A DNA stretch of 64,000 nucleotides from CAIXSC01 sp046349915 (GTDB taxonomy: Bacteria > Planctomycetota > Planctomycetia > Pirellulales > Pirellulaceae). The DNA is taken from positions 372,001 to 436,000 of the forward strand of contig JAXMBL010000008.1 in assembly GCA_046349915.1 (NCBI GenBank), written 5' to 3'. Shown here one piece after another: positions 17,221 to 26,392 of this stretch. Below the pieces are notes generated by a model. That model saw nothing but the letters and a program-made list of their open reading frames with translations. It made no database searches and had not been told where the DNA came from. Position 1 is the stretch's first letter. Each line of letters starts with the position of its first letter. The translations under genes were made by a program, and so were the position numbers.

Positions 17221-17459
17221 GAACAAACCAAGACGGAGGGAGTGAACAAGCGAGTCGATACGCTGGTCCCACCGATGCCGGAAAATCCGTGATGCCGGTG
17301 GTTGAGCGGGGGAAACTCAAGCGAATGAGCGGCTCCATCCCAGGTCCTTTCAGTGAAGATCAGTGACGATTAGTGTTCCCTTTCCTTGACTGCCGGGGGG
17401 AAGTTGTGGAGAACACTGATCTTCACTGATTGAGATTACTGTCTCGCGCTGGGACGTTG
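17221..17459 (+). repeat. Tandem duplication, unit 2 (copied gene tail plus hairpin)
   Basis: This second copy still encodes a near-identical C-terminal peptide (KRVDTLVPPMPENP then stop), but it is no longer attached to a gene. Its hairpin arms are at 17352-17365 and 17414-17427. It differs from unit 1 by scattered substitutions and by a missing ten-base CTACACTGAT-like word, so the duplication is not recent. Confidence 0.88.
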
Positions 17460-17562
17460 TCGTTTCCGCTTTGTTGGCTTACGGGGCTACGGGGTGGCTG
17501 TTTTGCGGAGCAAAAGGCGCGTGTTCGTGCTCTTTTTGCGGAGCAAAAGGCAACATTCGACA

Positions 17563-20500
17563 TTAGCGTTGGGGCACGCCGGCTTCGCGGACGGCGGCGC
17601 CGTGTTCGTCGCTCAGCACGAGGATCGAGAACCGCTGGGCGGTTTCGAGGTCCGGGGTGCTTAACGATGCGTACTCAAATCGCCCGCGAATGTCCGTATA
17701 TCCATCCTTGTAGAACTTCACTTCGCCGGTCGCGGTTCGGGCATACACCTTGACGTAGGCCTTCGCCACAGGTTTGCCGGTCGTCGCATGCGCCACTCGC
17801 ACCTGACCGTAGTTCTCGATCACTTGGACGGCCAGCGAGTTGGCATAGTACGCCTGCGATTTGGTCAGCCCTCCCGCGACGATCTCCACCAGCACGTTTC
17901 GATTCCGCAACGACTCGGGCAACGACGCCTTCAATGTCGTCTTGCCCGCGGGCAACTCGACCGTCTGCGTCTGATTAGGCCGGATCGCCGAGAATTGGCC
18001 GCTGAACTGCTGCACGAACGGATTGCGACTGAACAACAGCTCGACATCCATCACATAGTAGTTGACCTTCACCGACTGGAGGTTCTGGTAGTTGATCGTC
18101 ATCTGCCCCGCCTCGACCGTGAAGTCGAGACTGGGTTCCGTCGCCGCCAAGCGTGTCTGTTGTTGAGTGCGATCATCCTGGTCGACCGCCGCGTTCCCCT
18201 TCCCTTCCGCTTCGTCAATCTGCGCCAGCACCGCCGCGAACGTATTGCGCCAACGTTCCACCGAGTGCTTCGCGTGCCGCGTGGCAATCTCTCTCGCCTT
18301 GGGCAGATCTTCCGTCAGCAGAGCCAAATACGCGGCGCAGTAGTCGTATTGCAGTCGAGTCGCGATCTTTGCGGCATCGACGCGAGCAAACGTTTCCAGC
18401 GCCTCCTCGGTTCGATCCTGTAACAACAAATAGTAGGTGACCGTCAACAGATCATCATCCGTTAACGCTCGTTGGTAGCTCAGCTGCTTCAGTAAAGCGT
18501 GGTACTGAGTGTGGAGACGATTGTTCACAATCTGTCGGCGTTTGCCCAACGCATGAGCGCGAGCGTTCACGAGCGGTTTGTACTCCAAATGCTCGTAAGT
18601 CCGTCGTTCCACGGGATCAATCGTCAACAGGGGACTTGAGAGCCGCCCGCCGCAAATCGCCACGATTGGGTCGCTGTGCCGCAAATACTCCTGAATGGCC
18701 GCCGGAAGATCGTGCAGCAACGAGTAGGACCACGTGGTGGCGTGGAATGCTCGACGTTCCGTCAGTAATGCCGTCACCAGTTGAAAGAACGTCTTGTCTC
18801 GCAGTCGGAAGGCGATCTTGTCGAGATTCAACTGCTGGACATTGTTCTTCTGCAGAAATGTCAACACCTCGTCGTTCGTGCCGTTCTGCGACACATAGGC
18901 CCACGACGCAGCATCAAACTTCGTGGGTTCGGCTACCACATGGAAGACGAACGCCCCCGTCGATGCTACCAACTCCTCGTTGCGAGCAACATGCACGGGG
19001 AAATGTGCAAACTCGCCCGCTGCCGGGAAGTAGAAGTGATACTCCAGCGTCTGCGTGTGATACGGTTCAAGCGTCACATACGTGGTTTTGGTCGCTTGAG
19101 CGTTCAGCACGGGGATCGCTCCCAGAGGAATCTGGGTCAGCACGGCGAGTTTTTGACGCGACGACGTGGGATTGGTCACCACGACCTGGCAGCCGTACAC
19201 GGCGTGCGTCAAGAACTCTTCCGTCACGTACTTGTCAAACTGCTCGCCATTCTCCTGCCGATGTCGATCACCGTGCCGGAAGAAATTCTGGCTGACCAAA
19301 ATGGTGGCCGCGCCAGCCGCCTCCTTGGACGGTTTCACCTCCTCGTGGAACAATATGACGGGCCCGGCCGTCTTCAGTGTGAGCTTTCGTCCTTCGATCT
19401 TGGTCTCGTGCTTCGGCGATTCGAAGGGCAAGTCCAGCACGGCGAGAGCCAGCATCATTTCGGTAAAGTTCCGCGAGGCCGCCGCGAAGTTCCGCGACAG
19501 GAATGGCTGTGTCGGATTTCTTTGGGCGAAATCGAGCCAAAACGCATTGACAGCCACCAACCCCGAGTTCTGTTCGGCAATGGGCAAGTGGTAGTAGTTT
19601 TCCTCGGCCCATTCCATGGTCGGATCGAGTTTGCGATACAACTGGCGCGCTTTCGCTTCACCTGCCTCATCGGCCCAGAGAACCGATGGCGTATCCGACG
19701 CAGCGTCCTTTAACTGCACCGCGCGATCCAGTCGAGAAGCGGCGCCATCGCGAGCCAACGATTCCTTTTCTCTGGTCAATTCCGCGGACTTCGCTGCCGG
19801 TGCCGCTGAGGCCGCCCACCGAGCTCGAGCCGCTCCCAGTCCGCCCCCCATCCCACCAGGCATTCCCGGAGGCAACGCTCCGGCCGCCGTCGTCGGTTCG
19901 GGCGCCGAAGCGGGTGCTGGAGCTGGAATGTTCCTCGGCGCAGGATCGCCTGGTTTCATTTCTGCGAGTTTCAATGCCCTGAGCGCTTCCCCCTTGGCGT
20001 CTTCCACCATCCCTTGGAGTTGGTTGTTCGCGTCCAACTCGCCGCCGCGCGCCGCCGTATCAAACAACCGGATGAACTCATCCAAATTGGGAGGCAGCGT
20101 CTGGAACAAGTCGGCGACGTGCCGCGCCGTCCGAGGACGCTCCACCGCAACTCGTTCGCCCAGCAGAATGCGTTCCGCCACATTCAATTGTCCATGCCGC
20201 CAGGGGGTGAGCTGCGAGTTGAGGTCCGCCTCTAACAGCCACAGATCAAGAAACGTCTTGTCTTTCTTGTTCGCCAAATAGGGCCTCACCACCGTCTGGA
20301 AGAACTGCGGGTCTTTCCGCGCTAGGAAGAAATGCAGTTCATGGCACGCATACTTCGAGTAACGAGCCAATTTTTCTTCGGGCTTCAATTTCGGCCAGCC
20401 GATTACAAACGAGAATTCCGCCAGCTTCGGATCTTTGGTCAACGTGGTATACAGACCGTAGACGCGAGCCAAACTGTCATACACCTCGAAGCGACTCGAC

Positions 20501-23500
20501 GTGACATCTGCCAGCTCGAAGGCCTGTCCCGAGGGGACGACGCTAATCTGCTTCTGTTGAGTGAAATGCGCGCGGGGGTCAAGCCCTTCGACCAAGCGTA
20601 AATCGAGCGATCCCGCGGGCGGTTCAGCGACCGCCAACGATCGATAGGTCGCCTGCACAGGGTCGACGGCGACAACATGGAAGTGCTGATGAGCGCCCAA
20701 TTGCTTGCGCGGAACTCGCACCTCACCCTTCTCGTCCGCCGCCAGATTCAACGCCACGAACGACGATTCGGCCAGGAAATCGAGATTCGAAAACCCACTC
20801 GCGGCCGACTCGCCGTCGGACTTGGCCCGCATTCGATCCGCGGCCGGCGCCTGCACCTCCTGTCGCTTCATGAACTTGTCGCCGCCCTGCGCGTCCACTC
20901 GTCCAGTTTCGGTCGAACGTACGGCCCAGGGATTCAGCAAGAGCGAGGGGCGTTCGAGCATGCTGCCAGGAAATTTGCGAGCCTGTTTGCGCTCGAGAAT
21001 ATACCGATACTCGTCGCCGATATTCCGCCCGGTGATGTAAACCGAGTCGACTCGACCCGCCACAAACGCGTACGGCTCGACATCACGCACTTTCGCCAAT
21101 TGCTCATAAGCTGAGTGGGCGGGATAGTAGCGAACAGCGAAGAGATGAACTCGAGCGAACTTCGTCGAATTGCGCAACTTGACGACCAGCGTATCGGCGT
21201 CCGCCGTCAGCGATTCGATTTGCAGCGGCGCGAGCGGGCGGGTCTCCAACTGACGGAGCGAACCTAACACGTAGATCCCCTGCTTTTCTCCCGTTACCAC
21301 TCGGACGCGAATCCGCGCATTGGCGTACTTCAGCCACAGGTCATAGTCACCCGCGGGCAGCTTATTCAGTTGCACCATTCCGTTCTTGACCGACAGGAAC
21401 GCAAAATGATCGGCGACATACGTGCCGCCTCGCAACTCCAGCAAAGACAGTTCCTCGCGACTCGGCTCGCCAGCGGCTCCCAAATAGGGAACCTCCAGCA
21501 TTTCGCCCGTGCGGGCATTCAATGACTGAGGATAAGTATGCGCATCAACGTCAATCTTCCATTGATGTTCCGTTCCCTCGGGGCCCGCGGCGGAAACCCA
21601 GGCAATTCTCGGCAAGGCGCCCAACGATACTCGACCGTTGGCGTCGGTCTTCAAGGTCGCCTTCACTGGCATGACAAAGTCGCGATGCTTCAAGGTCAAT
21701 TGAATGGCCCGCGCGGCTTTCGATTCGCCCGACTTGCCTAAGAGATCAATCACATACGAGCCATCGATCTTCAGGAAATGCAGATCCTCGATCTTGTCAG
21801 TCCGATCGATCCCATTCACCGTGAACGATTCTTGGGCCGCCAAGTCGATCTTCTTCCCTTGGCTCTTCAATTCCGCTTTCGCTGTCAGCACAAAATCGAT
21901 CTTCGCCAGGCGACTCGGCACGACAAACTCGTGAGTCGTCTCGCGGTCCTCGAACAGTTCCGCCTGCGGCACTTCCAACGACGTGGGCACTCCCGCGTGG
22001 TCGGTGGAGACAATGGTGAGTCGCACGTCCTGCAAGGTCTTGATCGAGACCGGCGTGCCGTTGACGAACACGCCAGGTCGGATGAGCACGCGCGCCTTGC
22101 GACGAGCGAGCAGGGACTCGCGGTCCACATGAATGCCCGCCGTCAGCGAGATATTCTCCGACTCGTGCTGGAATGTATCGAGCGACGAGAGGTCGCCGCG
22201 ACTGAGCACGATCGAGCGGCGTCCGGGATCGGTGCTGAAGGGTACCAAAATGGTCCCGTCCTTGTCTGGCGAGTATTCATGGCCTGCCAGCCAGATGCGA
22301 GCATCGGGCGCCAATCGATTCTGCTCGTCCAACACCGTGAATCGTTGGCCTACAGGAGTGGTCCGAACCAGATGACGCAGTCGTCCCTTGCGCACGAGCG
22401 CTCGGCTGCTCTGCCCATTGCCGATGAAATCGATGACGTAGACGCCCGGTTTCTTCAGTTGTGGGAACTCAAACCGACGCGACATCCGGCGCAGCGCGGG
22501 GTCGGCATACTTATGAGTCGTTTCGTCGTTCGCAACCAAACCATCTAGATTGATGTCAGTGTCGACCTCGCGCAGTTCGGTACGATAGTAGTTCGAGGTA
22601 TTGATCTCATACACCTTGACGATCAACGTCGGCACATTCTTGACGAACAAATCGAGCGTCACCGGCTCATCGACAGTAAAGCGAGTTTTGTTGGTCGGCG
22701 CGAAATCAATATCCACTCGATCCTTCAATTGCTGATACAGTTCCGGCGGCAACAGCGACGCCCAACGTTCAGGCTCGCCCAGTCCATGGAGAATCTTGGT
22801 CGATGCAAAGAGGTGGCGAAGATAAACGTCCTGAATGTAAGGGTCGAATTCCTTCGTGTCCGCCGCTTCCACCAAGAACCGCTCGAGGAAATCGCGCACC
22901 AGCGGTTCGTCGTTGCCGATCGGCGGCATGCGAGTTGAACCGCTGAAGTCGGCATTGACGTCCGCGGGCACATTGCGGTTTGCGTCAAGCTTCAGATGGA
23001 CCGGCGACACATAGTGCAGATGACGCGGGAGCTTCAGGTATTCCAGGAAACGAGCTCGATCGTAGACGCCCCGAGTGCGGTCGGACGCGAGTCGATGGTA
23101 GAGCACATGCGCTTTGAGCGAGTTATGGACTGGGGCGAGTTTCTGCACGAATTTCCAAAGGCGGTCGAGGTAGGCCTCGCGAACCGTAATGTCTCCCAAC
23201 CAGTCTTCGTCGGGCGCTGGTTGCAACTTAGCGAGATACGCTTGCACATACGCTGTTTCGTTCAGCAAGTCGGGCTTGAGCGTCACGCACTGTTCTAACT
23301 GCTGCTGAGTCATCAACACGTGAATCGGCATGGCGCCGAATCCTCGCGAATTCAGATAGTTCAGGTCATCCACCACCAGTTGCGCCAAATTGGGAAGGTC
23401 GGGAACGGTCTGCCGCTGCAACAGGTGTCGACGTCGCTCCGGGGTCAATTCCTGGGACGCCAACCAGACCAGTAGCGAGTCCTCGACTTGATCGGTCAAT

Positions 23501-24018
23501 GAGCTGTTGCGGAAAGCTCGATCCAACAGCGTTTGGCGCGAAATCCACTGGGGATCAAGCGACGTAGGCAGATCAGGCGCGGCGCCTACCACCTCGCGTT
23601 GGTGATTCAGAGTCAGCCCTAGCCTATTGCGGAGAAAGGCGAGTGTCTTGTCTTTCTCCTGCGGGTAAGTCAGCAGTGCGAGTCGCGTTTCAATTTCGAT
23701 GACTCGAGGATTGCGAGCATGCCGTTCCACCCACGGCCCCAACAGCTCGCGAACTTTGGCGTACTGTTCGAGGCTGAGGTAGTGCAAGGCGTGGTAGTAG
23801 TAGTAATCGTCCGTGCCAGGGATCAGTTGCTTCAGCGGAATCGCTCGGTCGGCAGCGAGCGCGAAATCTTCACTGAACCCAATTTCACCGGCGTGAACTT
23901 CGCCCGAAACGACCGCGGGCCGACTTCCGGCCGGCAACAGCATTTCGGCCCACCAAGCAGTCGAACCGCCCAATCCCAAAATGCTCGACAACAGCGCGAT
24001 CGCGACGTGACGACGCAT
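17563..24018 (-). CDS. Very large secreted protein, possible MG/beta-sandwich domains
   Basis: The gene encodes about 2151 residues from the ATG at 24018 (MRRHVAIALLSSILGLGG), which has GAGGTGG just upstream and gives a clear Sec signal peptide. The frame is open to 24153 but that part looks non-coding. The first 350 residues are helical. The middle 450-1150 region is rich in beta strands, with segments such as TRFTVDEPVTLDLFV and LKIDGSYVIDLLGKSG that resemble macroglobulin-like or Ig-like sandwiches. A proline/alanine/glycine-rich linker (near residues 1400-1450) leads to another mixed region and a C-terminal beta-sandwich. I see no thioester CGEQ motif, so it is not a typical alpha-2-macroglobulin. 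It stands alone between repeat-rich regions. Function is unknown; a periplasmic or cell-surface structural role is a guess. Confidence 0.88.
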   Translation of the reverse strand: MRRHVAIALLSSILGLGGSTAWWAEMLLPAGSRPAVVSGEVHAGEIGFSEDFALAADRAIPLKQLIPGTDDYYYYHALHYLSLEQYAKVRELLGPWVERHARNPRVIEIETRLALLTYPQEKDKTLAFLRNRLGLTLNHQREVVGAAPDLPTSLDPQWISRQTLLDRAFRNSSLTDQVEDSLLVWLASQELTPERRRHLLQRQTVPDLPNLAQLVVDDLNYLNSRGFGAMPIHVLMTQQQLEQCVTLKPDLLNETAYVQAYLAKLQPAPDEDWLGDITVREAYLDRLWKFVQKLAPVHNSLKAHVLYHRLASDRTRGVYDRARFLEYLKLPRHLHYVSPVHLKLDANRNVPADVNADFSGSTRMPPIGNDEPLVRDFLERFLVEAADTKEFDPYIQDVYLRHLFASTKILHGLGEPERWASLLPPELYQQLKDRVDIDFAPTNKTRFTVDEPVTLDLFVKNVPTLIVKVYEINTSNYYRTELREVDTDINLDGLVANDETTHKYADPALRRMSRRFEFPQLKKPGVYVIDFIGNGQSSRALVRKGRLRHLVRTTPVGQRFTVLDEQNRLAPDARIWLAGHEYSPDKDGTILVPFSTDPGRRSIVLSRGDLSSLDTFQHESENISLTAGIHVDRESLLARRKARVLIRPGVFVNGTPVSIKTLQDVRLTIVSTDHAGVPTSLEVPQAELFEDRETTHEFVVPSRLAKIDFVLTAKAELKSQGKKIDLAAQESFTVNGIDRTDKIEDLHFLKIDGSYVIDLLGKSGESKAARAIQLTLKHRDFVMPVKATLKTDANGRVSLGALPRIAWVSAAGPEGTEHQWKIDVDAHTYPQSLNARTGEMLEVPYLGAAGEPSREELSLLELRGGTYVADHFAFLSVKNGMVQLNKLPAGDYDLWLKYANARIRVRVVTGEKQGIYVLGSLRQLETRPLAPLQIESLTADADTLVVKLRNSTKFARVHLFAVRYYPAHSAYEQLAKVRDVEPYAFVAGRVDSVYITGRNIGDEYRYILERKQARKFPGSMLERPSLLLNPWAVRSTETGRVDAQGGDKFMKRQEVQAPAADRMRAKSDGESAASGFSNLDFLAESSFVALNLAADEKGEVRVPRKQLGAHQHFHVVAVDPVQATYRSLAVAEPPAGSLDLRLVEGLDPRAHFTQQKQISVVPSGQAFELADVTSSRFEVYDSLARVYGLYTTLTKDPKLAEFSFVIGWPKLKPEEKLARYSKYACHELHFFLARKDPQFFQTVVRPYLANKKDKTFLDLWLLEADLNSQLTPWRHGQLNVAERILLGERVAVERPRTARHVADLFQTLPPNLDEFIRLFDTAARGGELDANNQLQGMVEDAKGEALRALKLAEMKPGDPAPRNIPAPAPASAPEPTTAAGALPPGMPGGMGGGLGAARARWAASAAPAAKSAELTREKESLARDGAASRLDRAVQLKDAASDTPSVLWADEAGEAKARQLYRKLDPTMEWAEENYYHLPIAEQNSGLVAVNAFWLDFAQRNPTQPFLSRNFAAASRNFTEMMLALAVLDLPFESPKHETKIEGRKLTLKTAGPVILFHEEVKPSKEAAGAATILVSQNFFRHGDRHRQENGEQFDKYVTEEFLTHAVYGCQVVVTNPTSSRQKLAVLTQIPLGAIPVLNAQATKTTYVTLEPYHTQTLEYHFYFPAAGEFAHFPVHVARNEELVASTGAFVFHVVAEPTKFDAASWAYVSQNGTNDEVLTFLQKNNVQQLNLDKIAFRLRDKTFFQLVTALLTERRAFHATTWSYSLLHDLPAAIQEYLRHSDPIVAICGGRLSSPLLTIDPVERRTYEHLEYKPLVNARAHALGKRRQIVNNRLHTQYHALLKQLSYQRALTDDDLLTVTYYLLLQDRTEEALETFARVDAAKIATRLQYDYCAAYLALLTEDLPKAREIATRHAKHSVERWRNTFAAVLAQIDEAEGKGNAAVDQDDRTQQQTRLAATEPSLDFTVEAGQMTINYQNLQSVKVNYYVMDVELLFSRNPFVQQFSGQFSAIRPNQTQTVELPAGKTTLKASLPESLRNRNVLVEIVAGGLTKSQAYYANSLAVQVIENYGQVRVAHATTGKPVAKAYVKVYARTATGEVKFYKDGYTDIRGRFEYASLSTPDLETAQRFSILVLSDEHGAAVREAGVPQR

Positions 24019-24231
24019 GCTCCACCTCATTCTAAGGCATATCACAGAAAAGACTTGCGGTGAAATCGGCCAGCGGAACGAAGATTCCGCGCCGAGCGAT
24101 CCCACCCCTCCAGTGTAGTCCAACCCTTGGTCAACGCGACATGGTTGGGGCACACGGTGATTGCTCAGACGACTTCAGCCGTGCAAAAGTTCCCGGCGTT
24201 CTGCAGAAATCCCCGGCGGGCTACTAATGTA

Positions 24232-24395
24232 CGACGGACTTCCAGTCCGTCGCTCTGATCCGTCGAGTGGAGGGTTCGAGCGGCAATCGGCCCACAACGC
24301 GGCTTGGCTGGCGGCGAGGGGCGCTCGCAGGCCACGCGGCTGACCGCTCACGAAGTGAGCGGGCTACTATCGTACGACGGACTTCCAGTCCGTCG
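24232..24395. repeat. A-B-A composite palindromic element
   Basis: Two copies of the A palindrome (cores at 24232-24252 and 24375-24395, CGACGGACTTCCAGTCCGTCG) flank a B palindrome at 24344-24362 (CCGCTCAC-GAA-GTGAGCGG). The spacing matches the 165-bp units found elsewhere in this window within one base. Confidence 0.9.
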
Positions 24396-24428
24396 CTCAG
24401 CCGCAGCCTCGCGGGCTGCCGTGCAAAT

Positions 24429-24605
24429 CGATCAGTGATGATCAGTGTTCTTAAGTGATGACACCACGAATCGCGCTAATCGCACGAATGGGTGATCGGG
24501 GCTCTTTCTCTAAATTCGTGGCATTAAGCGATTCGTGGTCCACAACCATCTAACGACCTCCTTCCTCTATTCTCATCCGTGTCATCGGTGTTATCCGTGG
24601 TCGAC
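24429..24605. repeat. Intergenic short direct and inverted word repeats
   Basis: The stretch contains GATCAGTG words related to the hairpin at 17.1 kb, then two copies of an ATTCGTGGY-type word and its relatives in both orientations, then GTGTCATCGGTGTTATCCGTGG. No open frame is convincing. It resembles the non-coding repeat filler common between planctomycete genes. Confidence 0.6.
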
Positions 24606-24655
24606 CGACTTCTGTGGCGGGCATCCGTGATTTCGGCGAACCTGACGCTGGCCAA

Positions 24656-25858
24656 CTAGAGAGCGCTCAGCGAGACATACCAACTCCCCTCATGCCTGAC
24701 AAATCGTACTTGACCATCGCGATTCAGTCCGTTCTGCGAAAACTGAATCGCACCGGTGGCCTGCTCGCCCGTCACCGTCACGTTTCCCAAGGTTCCCTCT
24801 TTCAACAACTGGTCGGAGAAGCGATCTCTTCCGCGCTCACTGGTCTTCCGTCTCGCCATGACCGCTAAGTCGTTGAACAAGCGTCGTGGACTCGTCTTGC
24901 TCGCGATATGCGATTCCACTTTGGCCAGATTGTCTTCCATACCCAGCATTGCCATGGGGTTGGCAACGCCCATGGCCGGCAGCATTTCCTCCAATTTGAT
25001 GCCGTGTTTGTTCAGTACCTCCGCCGCTTCGGCATCCGCTTTACTGGTGAGGGAAGCCATCAGGACCAGCCGAGCCAGGAGACGTTCTCGTTCCTTGGGC
25101 GCCAAGATGTCGTAGATCTTCGCAAAATCTTCGGCCCGAGCCGCCGATTGAAACGCCGCAAACGCCGCCTCGGGGCTCGACTTGCCTCCGCCCAACAAAC
25201 CGGACATCAGGTCGGGCAAAAACAAGACGCCCAGCACCACAACGACGGCCAACACCGCCACTGCACCCATTCCGCCGCCGATCCAAAGCAATGTCTTGCC
25301 ACTCGGGCCGCTCATCGACCGCTTGGCGCCGCCTCCGTAGGGTTGCCCATAAGCTTGAGGACTCGGCTGCGGATAGGCAGGCTGAGGTGCATAGGCCGGC
25401 GCCCCCATCGCTGGAGCGAACCCGCCGGTTGGCGCGCCAAAGCCGCCTGTCGGGGCGCCGAAACCACCGAGCGGATCTTGCGGCACTCCCATTCCGCCAA
25501 TCCCCATGCCGCTCATGTCGAGCCCGCCGACATCCAAGCCGCCTCCAACGGCGCCGCCCGGCGCTGGTCCGAATGGATTAACGCCCGCTGCTGGCGCCGT
25601 CGGAGTACGCAAGACATTGCCGCTGATGGCTTGCGCGACGAACGACTGGCCGCACGCGGCGCATTGCACTTTTTTGCCCGCCAGCACCCCCTTCACGCGA
25701 TACGACTTGCCGCAGTGGCATTGTACTTGGATCAGGTGCGGCTCGGGCTTCGGCACTTGAAAAGCCTGGCCACAACTGGGACACGCCACCACCTGACCCG
25801 CTAAATGCGACTCGGCATGAAATCGGGCCCCGCAGGGACAGGCGGCTTCAATGGTCAT
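24656..25858 (-). CDS. Double zinc-ribbon, single-pass membrane protein
   Basis: About 400 residues from the ATG at 25858 (GGGAGAAA upstream). Two N-terminal zinc ribbons are visible, each C-x-C-G...C-x2-C-G: C7, C9, C26, C29 and C47, C49, C66, C69. A low-complexity Gly/Pro/Ala/Tyr linker of about 120 residues follows, then a membrane helix near residue 230-255 (GGGMGAVAVLAVVVVLGVLF). The extracytoplasmic part has a helical domain (AAFAAFQSAARAEDFAKIYD) and a small C-terminal beta part ending GSWYVSLSAL. The layout fits planctomycete MJ0042-type zinc-ribbon proteins with a periplasmic nuclear-transport-factor-like or related domain. The ligand and role are unknown. It is a single gene divergent from the SelO region. 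Confidence 0.85.
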   Translation of the reverse strand: MTIEAACPCGARFHAESHLAGQVVACPSCGQAFQVPKPEPHLIQVQCHCGKSYRVKGVLAGKKVQCAACGQSFVAQAISGNVLRTPTAPAAGVNPFGPAPGGAVGGGLDVGGLDMSGMGIGGMGVPQDPLGGFGAPTGGFGAPTGGFAPAMGAPAYAPQPAYPQPSPQAYGQPYGGGAKRSMSGPSGKTLLWIGGGMGAVAVLAVVVVLGVLFLPDLMSGLLGGGKSSPEAAFAAFQSAARAEDFAKIYDILAPKERERLLARLVLMASLTSKADAEAAEVLNKHGIKLEEMLPAMGVANPMAMLGMEDNLAKVESHIASKTSPRRLFNDLAVMARRKTSERGRDRFSDQLLKEGTLGNVTVTGEQATGAIQFSQNGLNRDGQVRFVRHEGSWYVSLSAL

Positions 25859-26126
25859 CGTGCTTTCTCCCAGTGAATGTCGAGTGGACCCGTGCGCGAC
25901 AGCCTGCTCCAGGTCCTCACTACACCGCAATCGATCTTTCGACACTTGTAGAGAAGTAGAATCGAGAGCGGCTGAAAATCAATGGGTGGGTTCCCCCGAA
26001 TGGATCTCCACTGGGGGATAGCGACACCCTTTCGCTCGCGCTATCTTCCACAACAACTCGTGGAATCTTGACAGTCCGCCGCTGAACTAACGATTCTACT
26101 TCGCTGAAACTCGGAGCACTATTCTT

Positions 26127-26324
26127 ATGAGCCGCAATCTACCTGACCGCAACAGCCCCGGCCGCGAGTTAGCCATTCAAGATGCGCATGATCTCGCCCC
26201 CGCCACCTTTCGCCGCCTCGTCGCCTCGCGATACCGCCGTCGAGTCGATTCTGACTTGGCGCCTGTCGAGAGTGAAGCCGCGACTACGGCGACCAACTCA
26301 GTGGACTTGCCGTGGGCTCCATAA
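26127..26324 (+). CDS. Possible small protein of 65 residues
   Basis: A short frame lies between the zinc-ribbon gene and selO on the plus strand, with GGAGCAC about ten bases before the ATG. The product is arginine-rich in the middle (FRRLVASRYRRR) and acidic towards the end. I recognise no family. It could be a real small basic protein or a chance frame in a GC-rich genome. Confidence 0.3.
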   Translation: MSRNLPDRNSPGRELAIQDAHDLAPATFRRLVASRYRRRVDSDLAPVESEAATTATNSVDLPWAP

Positions 26325-26392
26325 TGCAGGCATCATGACACAAGCGGCGCCAGACTGTCGCCGCCAAGCCCCTCATTTGTCGATGCCCTGCC

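Noticed and set aside
24232..24395. CRISPR-like array
   Set aside because: The A palindrome recurs, but spacing is irregular and there are no unique spacers or cas genes.
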